Shown here: piece after piece, positions 1-7,829 of the stretch
How positions within the stretch are numbered: position 1 is the stretch's first letter
How the letters are laid out: each line of letters starts with the position of its first letter
NCBI RefSeq assembly: GCF_013177455.1
Contig: NZ_CP053660.1
Location: 3,844,001-3,908,000 of the forward strand
Length of the DNA: 64,000 bases
Direction of reading: 5' to 3'
From: Nocardioides marmotae
GTDB lineage: Bacteria > Actinomycetota > Actinomycetes > Propionibacteriales > Nocardioidaceae
Program-made: the position numbers and the translations under genes
The notes under the pieces: model-generated
Seen by the model: the letters and a program-made list of their open reading frames with translations, nothing else
Databases searched by the model: none
What the model was told of the DNA's origin: nothing

Positions 1-164
1 GCCGCGTCGTGTGGGACAAGACCAAGACACCGAACAAGCACCGCGCCGCGCGGTTCCAGCGCGATCTCCCGGCCGGCACCTATCGCCTGGTCGCACGTTT
101 CGTGCCCAACCCCGGGAGCCCAACGCCGCTGCACAAGCAGGTCCGACTCGTCACGGTGGAGTGA
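1..164 (+). CDS. C-terminal end of an unidentified protein, partial
   Basis: The open frame starting at base 3 enters from outside the window and stops with TGA at 162-164. The visible 53 residues include DLPAGTYRLVARFVPNPG and end in RLVTVE, a beta-strand-rich pattern typical of the last Ig-like or fibronectin-like repeat of a secreted actinobacterial protein. No catalytic motif is visible and the family cannot be named from the fragment. It converges on the remnant that follows. Confidence 0.55.
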   Translation, partial: RVVWDKTKTPNKHRAARFQRDLPAGTYRLVARFVPNPGSPTPLHKQVRLVTVE

Positions 165-190
165 CCCGGTCACTCGCCCACCAGCGCCAC

Positions 191-275
191 TCAGCGCTCG
201 ACGAACCACCGCGCGAGCAGCGTGCCGCGCTCCTCGAGCAGAGCCTCGAGCGACAGCCGTACGTCGGCGGTGGGC
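191..275 (-). pseudogene. Duplicated 3' end of a RibD-like reductase gene
   Basis: On the minus strand this encodes a C-terminus ending LEERGTLLARWFVER followed by a stop (191-193). It is nearly the same as the C-terminus of the RibD-like gene that stops at 3285 (LEERGTLLARWFVEP). The DNA match runs over roughly 85 bases, best in the first 50 with two mismatches, and then fades. No start codon or upstream reductase domain is present. It is either the displaced 3' end left by an element that integrated at the gene end, or a decayed paralogue. The next 250 bases up to about 528 hold nothing I recognise. Confidence 0.6.
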
Positions 276-528
276 CACCCCGGTGAACCATGGCCACCTC
301 GCCGGCGTCCAGCCCCAGCACGGCCGTTGCGCACACTCCCGGCCAGGCGGATGGCCTCCGCGTTCGCCCAGGGCCCACCTACGCCTGCTGGTGCACCTCG
401 CATTCGGGGACGGCTAAACACTAGTCGCTCAATCAGGTCATTCCCGCAAGAAGGCGGCGAGTTTCAGCGCACGCGGAACGAGGCCGCAGCCCAAGATGCG
501 GGCGGCGACCTCGTTGCCGCGCGGGGCG

Positions 529-1413
529 TTACGCCGGCATGAACTCCTCGCGCCAAGCGGCGCACATCATGTCGAGCGCAGACCAGTGGTCGGCAGGGGA
601 GAGGTGGTTCGCGGGCCCGTTCGGCGTGGGGTTGGCGTCCACGACGTAGATCCGGCCGTCGCTGCGATCCCGCAGCACGTCGAGCTCTCCGTAGTCGATG
701 CCCATCGCGGCGCAGAAGGTGAGGATCTGCGCGCGCTCCTCCTCGTCGAACGCCTCCGCCGAGGACAGCAGCTCGGTCCGGGTGTTGACGTTGCTGAACC
801 GGTCAGACACGGGCCGGTACTTCCGGTAGACGAGGACGATCTGGTCGCCCATCACGACGGGCCGTAGGTCGACCACTTCTGTCCCATCGTCGGTCATGTT
901 GTCGACGACCCGCTGGTACACGCGCCCCGGCCGGACGGCGTCGTCACCAAGAGGTGCGAGGAGCTCCCGGCCGTCATGCGTGGCGTTGGCGTCGGACTTC
1001 TCGACACACATACCCGCATGGGTCAAGGGGTCGATCGCCAGGCCGTATCCGAACGCCTTGAGACTGGCGGTCTCGACCGCCCTCTTTGAGATGTCGTCAC
1101 AATCCTGATTCAGCACGCGGCAGGACAGGCGAGAGAGGCTGGCCGGCGCCGGCCTCTCGGTGCTTCCGGAGAAGTGAACGGCAAGTGCCGGCTCGCGACC
1201 CGGACTCCCCGTGGTGCTCGTGATCTTGTAGCCATTGAGCGTGCAGATCTTCCATGCTGCGTTCAGCGGGTGCGGTCGCTCGGGGACAAATGCAACTTCG
1301 ATCCTCGGGCTCCCATCCCTTTGGGTGAGCGCGCGGCGCCGATAGGGCAGGGAGTAGAGCGCGCGGCTCGCGGCGACCAGGCCGGGGAATTTGCGCAGGC
1401 GGTCTCTTTGCAT
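529..1413 (-). CDS. ATP-grasp fold protein, hypothetical
   Basis: A 294-residue protein. The C-terminal third carries an ATP-grasp-like arrangement: DLRPVVMGDQIVLVYRKYR, then GIDYGELDVLRDRSDGRIYV, then VDANPTPNGP. The Asp/Glu and Asn residues in these segments are those expected to hold metal-ATP. ATP-grasp ligases join a carboxylate to an amine or thiol; the substrate here cannot be told. It lies 23 bases downstream of the tail-spike-like gene on the same strand, so the two are probably co-transcribed. Base composition is less GC-rich than the neighbours, consistent with transfer. Confidence 0.6.
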   Translation of the reverse strand: MQRDRLRKFPGLVAASRALYSLPYRRRALTQRDGSPRIEVAFVPERPHPLNAAWKICTLNGYKITSTTGSPGREPALAVHFSGSTERPAPASLSRLSCRVLNQDCDDISKRAVETASLKAFGYGLAIDPLTHAGMCVEKSDANATHDGRELLAPLGDDAVRPGRVYQRVVDNMTDDGTEVVDLRPVVMGDQIVLVYRKYRPVSDRFSNVNTRTELLSSAEAFDEEERAQILTFCAAMGIDYGELDVLRDRSDGRIYVVDANPTPNGPANHLSPADHWSALDMMCAAWREEFMPA

Positions 1414-1436
1414 CGCCAGACATTAACTCGTCTCGC

Positions 1437-3251
1437 CTACATTGCGAACCAGTTCGTCCCGTCGTACAGATACATCCTGGTCTGGCCTGGAGTGAGGGTG
1501 GTCGGCGTTCCGGTGCCGAGGATCGATCCCGATGACGCGGCGACTGTGATCGTCCCCGAACTGGTGTTGGTCGCGATGACGACCTGCTCGGCGTTGGCTC
1601 CACTCGACAGGGTGAGAGTCCAGGTCCCAGAGCACTTGACCCAGAGGTCCGTCGTATTGCTGGTCGCGTAGGCGCTCGTGCGCCCGACAGAGTGCACCTG
1701 TAGCCGGTTGTTCAGGCGGACAGCGCCGCCGGCCGTGAAGGCGCTCGTGCCTCCGGTGGAGATCGGCCCGTTGAAGAAGACCTGACCCCGGAAGTCCTTG
1801 GAGCCGTAGGTGTTGAAGGGGAAGGCTGCGGCAGCGAACGTTCCAAGGTTGGCGTTGAAGTCAAACAGGCAGCCGGGAGCCTGGGCGCCGATGTAGGCCA
1901 GGTAGGGCGCATTCGGGTTCGATCCGTAGAGGTGGGGCTCGAACCGGATCGGCCCGATGTTCTGCTGGTCGTAGATGATGAACGGCGGCGTGGCCGGAGT
2001 GCCGTTCGTCCACGTCCAGTAGGACCCGGCGTCGAACGTCATGTTGCCGCCACAGGCAATCCGGACGTGCCCCTTCGAGACGTACTCGATGGGCGATCCG
2101 ACGAGGTTGAGACTTGCGTAGCCCTGCCCGGTGGTGGAGACATCCTGGAAGATTCCGAACTGGCTGAAACCGTGATGCGAGCCGACCGCGAGCACCTTGG
2201 TCACCGAGGCTCCGACGGCGAGCCGCTGCGAGGAGCGGACGTTTCCGGAGAGGAGCGTGTTGATGAACATGAAGTCGTTCTCGTTCGTCGGCAGGTAGCA
2301 AACGGAGTCATAGTTCCCGCCGAGCTCGCAGTCGATCGCGGAGAAGTGGTCGGCGACGCCGAACACGAGGCCCTCGCTGAACTGCTCGACCTTGACCTTC
2401 GTCATCTTGCATTCATGTGCGTGCTCGCCGGCGGCGCCGTCGAAGATGACGCCATCGGCCCCGAACCACACCGTCGAGCCGGCGAGCGGGGCGGTGTAGG
2501 CACCCAGCGTGGTCGCGGCGCCTGGGTTGGCCGTGCTGGCGATCGTCACAGTCCGGAAGTCCGGCACGGCGGCGACGTCCCAGGTTCCGTTCCAGGCGGA
2601 CGGACTGAAGCCGGTCAGGGTGATGGATGAGCCCGGGGCCAGGTCGTGCGGTCCCTTAAAGGTGATCGTGAGTGCACTGCTTGTCGAGGTGGCGCCGGTG
2701 ATTGCCGTGCCTGCGCACGCCTTGGAGATCGTGACTCGGTTGGCGCCCGTGTCGACGGAGGACACGGTGGTGCCCGCCGGGACGTAGGGTCCCTCGACGC
2801 GCGCACCCACAAAGGCGGGCGTGGCGGTAATGCTGGACAACTGCATGACGGTGCCGTTCACGGTCACTGTCGCTGCCGATTCGCGGGTGGGCTTCCCCAC
2901 GAGCGCAAGGCCCTCGAAGGTCACGCGAGACTTCGTGACCTTGAACAGCGACGGGGCTGCCAGGTGGGCGGCGGTGGTCGTGAAGCGGAGCACGCTCCCA
3001 GTTAGCGGGCCGTTGATGGTCCCGCGACCCCACGACGGGCCAACGAACGAGACGGACTTGTCTACGACGACCTGGCGGCCGAAGCCATACCAGGAGGTGC
3101 CTACCGCCGGGAACCAGAAGGCGCTGCCCTCCGGCTTGCCGGCGATGAGCGCTTCGAGTGCGTCGGCGTTGTCGAAGGTCGCACCCTCGGCGCGGAGGCC
3201 GTAGTCGGTGACGTCGAAGACGAGGTTCTCGAACTTGGCTCGCGAGCCCAC
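1437..3251 (-). CDS. Right-handed beta-helix (pectate lyase/tail-spike-like) protein
   Basis: A 604-residue protein starting with GTG at 3251. The N-terminus FENLVFDVTDYGLRAEGATF resembles the opening of pectate-lyase-superfamily (Pectate_lyase_3) domains found in phage tail spikes and polysaccharide depolymerases. The middle is rich in short beta strands, Gly, Asn and Thr, and no signal peptide is seen. The C-terminal 90 residues (VKCSGTWTLTLSSGANAEQ onward) look like a small structural cap domain. It may bind or cleave surface glycan. The start is only about 30 bases from the RibD-like gene end, so the N-terminus may be truncated at an element junction; the ribosome site is weak. No other phage structural gene is nearby. 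Confidence 0.55.
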   Translation of the reverse strand: MGSRAKFENLVFDVTDYGLRAEGATFDNADALEALIAGKPEGSAFWFPAVGTSWYGFGRQVVVDKSVSFVGPSWGRGTINGPLTGSVLRFTTTAAHLAAPSLFKVTKSRVTFEGLALVGKPTRESAATVTVNGTVMQLSSITATPAFVGARVEGPYVPAGTTVSSVDTGANRVTISKACAGTAITGATSTSSALTITFKGPHDLAPGSSITLTGFSPSAWNGTWDVAAVPDFRTVTIASTANPGAATTLGAYTAPLAGSTVWFGADGVIFDGAAGEHAHECKMTKVKVEQFSEGLVFGVADHFSAIDCELGGNYDSVCYLPTNENDFMFINTLLSGNVRSSQRLAVGASVTKVLAVGSHHGFSQFGIFQDVSTTGQGYASLNLVGSPIEYVSKGHVRIACGGNMTFDAGSYWTWTNGTPATPPFIIYDQQNIGPIRFEPHLYGSNPNAPYLAYIGAQAPGCLFDFNANLGTFAAAAFPFNTYGSKDFRGQVFFNGPISTGGTSAFTAGGAVRLNNRLQVHSVGRTSAYATSNTTDLWVKCSGTWTLTLSSGANAEQVVIATNTSSGTITVAASSGSILGTGTPTTLTPGQTRMYLYDGTNWFAM

Positions 3252-3284
3252 CTCAATCGAGGCGGAAAGCGCGGACGCGTGACG

Positions 3285-3947
3285 TCAGGGCTCGACGAAC
3301 CACCGCGCGAGCAACGTGCCGCGCTCCTCGAGCAGCAGCTCGAGCGACATCGGTACGTCGACGGGCGGGCCGGCCGTGATCCGCGGCCCGTCGCCGGCGA
3401 TGACCCGCGGGACGACCGTCGTACACAGCTCGTCGACCAGGCCGGCGGCCAGCAGGTCGGCCAGCAGGTGGGGGCCGCCCTCGGACAGCAGGCTCTCCCA
3501 GCCGCGACCGACGAGCGTCTCTCGCAGGGCGACCAGGTCGACGGACTCCTCGCCCAGGACGAGCACGTGCTCGTCACCGAGGAGCGCCCGCGCCTCCTCG
3601 AGGTGCTCGGCGGTGGCACACGTCGCCACGAGCACCCGGCCGGGCTCGTGCCCACGCAGCCCCGACGGCACCTCTGCCCGCCGGCTGACCAGCACCAGCG
3701 GGGCGTCGGCCGGCCCGTACTCCTCGGCCCGCGCCGTGCCCGCGCCCACCACGACCGCGTCGGCCTGCGCGCGCAGGACGGCGAAGACCCGCTGGTCAGC
3801 GGCGTTGTTGATCGACCCGCTCCGCCCGTCCGGCCCGGTAGCCGCGCCGTCGACCGTTCCGACCATGTTCGCCCGCAGCCACGGCCGCCGCGGCACGGCG
3901 TACAGGTCGGCGAGGTCGCCGTTGCGCGGCCCCAGCAGGACCCTCAC
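3285..3947 (-). CDS. RibD C-terminal-domain pyrimidine reductase-like protein
   Basis: A 220-residue protein with the dihydrofolate-reductase-like fold of RibD C-domains: RANMVGTVDGAATGPDGRSG near the N-terminus, then VVVGAGTARAEEYGP and LLSEGGPHLLADLLAAGLVDE. Relatives reduce 5-amino-6-ribosylaminouracil phosphate, but many actinobacterial paralogues have unproven substrates. I chose GTG at 3947 because it overlaps the upstream stop as GTGA, the pattern used throughout this operon. It is the last gene of the operon. Its 3' end is duplicated at 191-275. Confidence 0.75.
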   Translation of the reverse strand: MRVLLGPRNGDLADLYAVPRRPWLRANMVGTVDGAATGPDGRSGSINNAADQRVFAVLRAQADAVVVGAGTARAEEYGPADAPLVLVSRRAEVPSGLRGHEPGRVLVATCATAEHLEEARALLGDEHVLVLGEESVDLVALRETLVGRGWESLLSEGGPHLLADLLAAGLVDELCTTVVPRVIAGDGPRITAGPPVDVPMSLELLLEERGTLLARWFVEP

Positions 3948-4420
3948 GAGCCCCACCGCATCACCCAGTAGGCCACGCCGTACGGGTCGTCGTCGTAGTC
4001 CACCGTCGCCGGCCCCGCGACCAGGTCGGCCGCGCGACGGATGCCGTCGACGGAGGCCCACAGCTCCTCGGCGAGGGTCCAGTCGACACCGGACAGGTCG
4101 CCGGCGACCAGCGCCGCCCGCAGCGCGTCGTCGAAGGCGAAGGCCCGCTCGTCGAGGTGCCCGGGCGCCTTCTCCGAGCGCTTGGCCGAGCCGTTGCCGA
4201 CGACGAGGTACGCCGCCGCACCGCCGCGAGCCACCCCGGCCTCGGCCAGCAGCGCGTCGGCCACCCGCTCGCCCTGGGCGTCGGCGACCACCTGCACGCC
4301 GTCCCCGAGCCACCGCACCGCCTCGACCGCGGCCGCCCGCAGCTCGGCGACGGGGTCGACCTGGGAGGCGTGCTCCGGCAGCAGCGCCAGCACCCCGGGC
4401 ACCAGCACGACCCGCGTCAC
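3944..4420 (-). CDS. Class III extradiol dioxygenase subunit B-like protein
   Basis: A 158-residue protein beginning VTRVVLVPGVLALLPEHAS. The opening, the ELRAAAVEAVRWLG helix and the later YLVVGNGSAKRSEKAPGHLD segment recall actinobacterial proteins annotated as extradiol-dioxygenase-B-like. I see no clear metal-binding His/Glu set, so enzymatic activity is doubtful. It is translationally coupled on both sides: GTG at 4420 overlaps the folP2-like stop, and its own stop overlaps the RibD-like start. Confidence 0.55.
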   Translation of the reverse strand: MTRVVLVPGVLALLPEHASQVDPVAELRAAAVEAVRWLGDGVQVVADAQGERVADALLAEAGVARGGAAAYLVVGNGSAKRSEKAPGHLDERAFAFDDALRAALVAGDLSGVDWTLAEELWASVDGIRRAADLVAGPATVDYDDDPYGVAYWVMRWGS

Positions 4421-5280
4421 TGGAGCCCCCGGATCGCTCGCGCCGGCAGCCGCCGCCCGGCGATGGTGTTGACCATGTCGACGACCTGGCGGGTCTCGAC
4501 GACCTCGTGCACCCGGAAGATCCGCGCCCCGGCCAGCGCGCACACCGCGGTCGCCGCGAGCGTGCCGACGAGCCGCTCCCCGACGGGCAGGTCGAGCGAC
4601 TCCCCGACGAAGTCCTTGTTCGACAGCGACACCAGCACCGGCCACCCGGTTGCGACCATCTCGTCGAGCCGCCGGGTGATCTCCAGGGAGTGGAAGGTGT
4701 TCTTGCCGAAGTCGTGGGCCGGGTCGATGACCAGCGACTCCCGCGCGACGCCCGCGGCGAGCGCCCGCTCGGCGTAGGCCACCGTGTCGTCGACCGCGGC
4801 GCGCACGACGTCGTCGTACTCCACCCGGTAGGGCCGCGTCCGCGGCACCGCGCCGCCGGTGTGGGTGCAGATCAGCGCGACGTCGTGCTTGGCGGCGACG
4901 TCGACCAGGCGCGGGTCCGCGCCGCCCCACGCGTCGTTGAGGACGTCCGCGCCGGCCTCGCAGACCGCGTCGCCGACCGAGGCGCGCCAGGTGTCGACGG
5001 AGATGACGAGCGAGGGGTACGCCGCCCGCACCCGCGCGACGAAGTCGACGACCCGCCGCTTCTCCTCGACCTCGTCGATCTCCGCGCCGGGGGCGGCCTT
5101 GATGCCGCCGATGTCGACCATCTCGGCGCCCTCGTCGACGACCTGGGCGACCCGGTCGAAGGCCGCGTCCTCGGCCCAGGTGGCGCCCTTGTCGTAGAAC
5201 GAGTCGGGGGTGCGGTTGACGATCGCCATCATGATCGTCGCGTCGTCGGCGAACGCGTGCCGACCGAGTCGAAGGGTCAC
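4417..5280 (-). CDS. folP2: Dihydropteroate synthase homologue, FolP2 type
   Basis: A 287-residue TIM-barrel protein of the DHPS family: MAIVNRTPDSFYDKGATW, then EMVDIGGIKAAPGAEI, SLVISVDTWRASV, VLNDAWGG and a C-terminal FRVHEVVETRQVVDMV. True DHPS has a Ser-Thr-Arg-Pro-Gly loop after the Gly-Gly. Here the loop reads IKAAPG, the FolP2-like change also seen in the mycobacterial paralogue beside gpgS, which is reported not to complement folate synthesis. A different pterin-like or regulatory role is therefore likely. GTG at 5280 overlaps the gpgS stop as GTGA. Confidence 0.8.
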   Translation of the reverse strand: MTLRLGRHAFADDATIMMAIVNRTPDSFYDKGATWAEDAAFDRVAQVVDEGAEMVDIGGIKAAPGAEIDEVEEKRRVVDFVARVRAAYPSLVISVDTWRASVGDAVCEAGADVLNDAWGGADPRLVDVAAKHDVALICTHTGGAVPRTRPYRVEYDDVVRAAVDDTVAYAERALAAGVARESLVIDPAHDFGKNTFHSLEITRRLDEMVATGWPVLVSLSNKDFVGESLDLPVGERLVGTLAATAVCALAGARIFRVHEVVETRQVVDMVNTIAGRRLPARAIRGLQ

Positions 5281-6242
5281 GCCACGGACCTCGCGGGCGG
5301 GCGCTCGGCCACGAGCACGACCCGGTCGGCGGGGGCGATGCCGGCCGGGCCGGGCCGGTACTGACGCAGCGCCACCGAGCCCCCGGGAGCGCCGCTAGCG
5401 CCGGCCCCGTCGCGCCGCGACGCCATCGCGGCCAGGATCTGGGTGGCCATCGCGCCGAGGTCGAGCAGCGCCTGGTGGGCGTGGTCGCGCCGGCCGAGGT
5501 CGACCTGGGCGATCGCGTCGAGCCCCAGCAGGCCGGCGGTGTCGACAAGAGCGGCCAGCTCCACGGCGTACCCCGTCGGCACCGGCAGCGCCTCGAAGAG
5601 CGAGCGGCGCACCGCCCACTCCCCCGCGAGCGGCTGCACCAGCCCGGCCAGCTCGGGGTGCTCCAGCGCGATGAGCGGGCGGGCGACGAGCTCGGTGACC
5701 CGGCCGCCGTCGTACGGTCCCTCGGCCCCCGGCCGCTCGTAGAAGCCCTTGACCAGCGCGACCTCCGGCCGGGTCAGCAGCGGGCCGAGCAGGCCGGGCA
5801 CGAAGTGGGTGTCCCAGTCGAGCAGGTCGGCGTCCATGAAGACCAGCACGTCGCCGGTGGTGACGAACAGCGACTTCCACATCGCCTCGCCCTTGCCGGG
5901 GTGCGAGCCGAGGTCGGGGCGCACCTCCGCCGAGCGGTGGACCACGGCGCCCGCGTCACTGGCGACGGCGTACGTCGCGTCGGTGGAGTCGGAGTCGATC
6001 ACCACGACCTCGTCGACGAGCGCGACGGTCTCGACCAGCGCCGCGCGCACCCGGGAGACGACGTCCCCCACGGTGCCCGCCTCGTTGCGCGCCGGCACGA
6101 CCAGGCTGACCCGCTGGGAGCCCTTCGCCGCGACCAGGTCGGCCAACGTCCAGTCGTCCCAGTGGTGGGTGCTGCGGGCGAACCAGCCCTCCACCCCGCC
6201 CGCCACCACGTCCTCAACCGGGTGCTCCGTCGGCCCTGCCAT
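5277..6242 (-). CDS. gpgS: Glucosyl-3-phosphoglycerate synthase
   Basis: A 321-residue GT-A glycosyltransferase (family GT81), close to the 324 residues of the mycobacterial enzyme. It transfers glucose from an NDP-glucose to 3-phosphoglycerate, the first step towards glucosylglycerate and methylglucose lipopolysaccharide. Visible features are VSLVVPARNEAGTVGDVV at the nucleotide-binding site, LVFMDADLLDWD (DxD metal motif) and LVKGFYERP. The neighbouring folP2-like gene reproduces the mycobacterial folP2-gpgS pairing. It is the first gene of a four-gene coupled operon and is divergent from the TetR gene, 42 bases away. Confidence 0.85.
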   Translation of the reverse strand: MAGPTEHPVEDVVAGGVEGWFARSTHHWDDWTLADLVAAKGSQRVSLVVPARNEAGTVGDVVSRVRAALVETVALVDEVVVIDSDSTDATYAVASDAGAVVHRSAEVRPDLGSHPGKGEAMWKSLFVTTGDVLVFMDADLLDWDTHFVPGLLGPLLTRPEVALVKGFYERPGAEGPYDGGRVTELVARPLIALEHPELAGLVQPLAGEWAVRRSLFEALPVPTGYAVELAALVDTAGLLGLDAIAQVDLGRRDHAHQALLDLGAMATQILAAMASRRDGAGASGAPGGSVALRQYRPGPAGIAPADRVVLVAERPPARSVA

Positions 6243-6284
6243 GGCGCCCAACCTAGTAGCCCACTGGGTGGTTGAATCGTTCGC

Positions 6285-6932
6285 ATGGCGTCCCCCCAGC
6301 CCGCGCCGCGCCGCACTCGCGGCCGGCCGCGCACGCCCGGGGCGGAGACGCGGATCCTCGAGGCGGCGCTCGAGGAGTACGGCGAGCGCGGCTGGGCCGG
6401 CTTCACCATGGACGCCGTCGCGCGGCGGGCCGGCGTCGGGAAGTCCACGGTCTACCTGCGCTGGCGCGACAAGGACGCCCTCCTCCTCGACGCCGTCGGG
6501 GCCCGCGCCGCCGGCATCGAGGACGTCGACACCGGATCGCTGCGCGGCGACCTCGAGCAGCTGGCGACCAACCTGTTCCGCCACTACCTCGACCCGGCCG
6601 GCTGGGCGACCGTGCGGATGGCGGTCGACGCCGCGGGCGCGCCGTCCTCGCTGGGCTCGTTCACCGAGAAGGTCGCCCGCCACCACACCGACGCCATCCT
6701 CCCCATCCTCCGGCGCGCGGTGGACCGCGGCGAGGTGCCCGCGGACCTCCCGGCGACGACGCTCGTGCTCTGCCTGTACGGCGCGGTCACCATGAACCGG
6801 CTGCTGCTGCCTGGCGAGGGCCGCCACCTCAGCGACGAGGAGCTGCGCGCGCAGGTCCAGGCCATCGTGGGCTTCGTCCTCGCGGGAGCAGGGGCCTCTG
6901 GGTCGGCCCCGGGGAAGAGAACTGCGCCCTGA
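6285..6932 (+). CDS. TetR/AcrR family transcriptional regulator
   Basis: A 215-residue regulator. The N-terminal helix-turn-helix lies at about residues 20-65, with RILEAALEEYGERGWAGFTM followed by DAVARRAGVGKSTVYLRW, the usual TetR recognition-helix pattern. The C-terminal ligand domain is helical, and the effector is unknown. It is transcribed away from gpgS through a 42-base shared promoter region, so gpgS is a plausible target. Confidence 0.85.
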   Translation: MASPQPAPRRTRGRPRTPGAETRILEAALEEYGERGWAGFTMDAVARRAGVGKSTVYLRWRDKDALLLDAVGARAAGIEDVDTGSLRGDLEQLATNLFRHYLDPAGWATVRMAVDAAGAPSSLGSFTEKVARHHTDAILPILRRAVDRGEVPADLPATTLVLCLYGAVTMNRLLLPGEGRHLSDEELRAQVQAIVGFVLAGAGASGSAPGKRTAP

Positions 6933-7302
6933 TCGGCGGCAGCCCTGGCCACCGCCCATCAGCTCCCTCGCCACTGGCCTGGCGAGAGGTCAGTTCAGTG
7001 GTAGCCGCTCACGTGCGGGCACGAGGTCCCGTGCTTGATCCGGCACTTCACCCGTCGCCGCCACTTCTTGAGCCCCCGCCGCATGGATCGATCCTGCACC
7101 GCCCACGACGACGGCGCAGCCGTATCACGAGCCGTCCAGACCACGCACGCGCCGACGTGAGGCCGCGCACCTTTTCGGCGCGTCATGTGAACTACTCGTT
7201 GGTAACGGCGGAACGATGCGATAAGGGCAAAGAACCTGTGCGAGGATGCCGAACGTCTTGCACACCGCGTCCCCCCGGGCGCCGCATGGGGAGAAGCCCT
7301 TT
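6933..7302. other. Intergenic region, no firm gene
   Basis: There is no convincing coding sequence in 370 bases. A 63-codon minus-strand open frame (6995-7186) ends KCRIKHGTSCPHVSGYH and is strongly basic, but it has no clear ribosome site or recognisable family. The segment next to 7303 should hold the promoter of the secreted protein that follows. Confidence 0.4.
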
Positions 7303-7719
7303 ATGAAGAAGCTCATCATCGCACTGCTCGCGTCCGTGCTCATGGCCGCCGGTTTCGTCGGCGCGACCGGCACCGCTGCGAACGCGGAGCAGTGCGACCG
7401 CTACGGCGTCTGCATCAAGCCCAAGCCCGAGATTGTCAAGGACAAGAACGTCGACCAGGGCGAGCGCCCGAAGGTCAACATCGTCTGGGGCACCCAGGGC
7501 GACGCGGTCGTCAAGGGCAAGACCCGGATGATCATCAAGGCCGTCGGCGGCCCGGTCGTCTCGAACAAGGTCAAGAAGATCGACAAGAACGGCGCCGTCA
7601 CCATCCAGGGCCCGAAGGGCCTGGCCCCCGGCAGGTACAAGGTGACCGTCAAGCTGATCCCGAACAAGAACACCCCGTGGAAGCGGGTCACCCGCACCTA
7701 CTGGATCACCGTCAGCTGA
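7303..7719 (+). CDS. Small secreted protein, unknown function
   Basis: A 138-residue exported protein. ATG at 7303 has a purine-rich ribosome site (GGGGAGA) 8 bases upstream. Residues 1-28 form a signal peptide with two Lys, a hydrophobic core LIIALLASVLMAAGFVGA and a likely cut after TAANA. The mature part has one Cys pair (CDRYGVC) and then a Lys-rich, beta-rich domain of about 95 residues that ends in TYWITVS, resembling a single Ig-like or bacterial adhesin-type fold. It is followed directly by a strong terminator. Confidence 0.75.
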   Translation: MKKLIIALLASVLMAAGFVGATGTAANAEQCDRYGVCIKPKPEIVKDKNVDQGERPKVNIVWGTQGDAVVKGKTRMIIKAVGGPVVSNKVKKIDKNGAVTIQGPKGLAPGRYKVTVKLIPNKNTPWKRVTRTYWITVS

Positions 7720-7736
7720 TCAGCAGCCCGACGCTT

Positions 7737-7770
7737 CACGAGACCCCGGCCCTGCGGCCGGGGTCTCGTG
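7737..7770 (+). terminator. Strong hairpin terminator
   Basis: A perfect 15-bp stem (CACGAGACCCCGGCC and its complement) around a CTGC loop begins 17 bases after the stop of the small secreted protein gene. There is no U-run, as is common in high-GC actinobacteria. Confidence 0.8.
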
Positions 7771-7829
7771 CATTTGGTCGAACCCGCGGGGCTGGCCCGG
7801 CCAGCCGACCGGATCGATAGGGTCCCGGC

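Noticed and set aside
6995..7186. 63-codon minus-strand frame with basic C-terminus
   Set aside because: No ribosome site, no family and no conserved neighbour; kept only as a comment in the gap entry.
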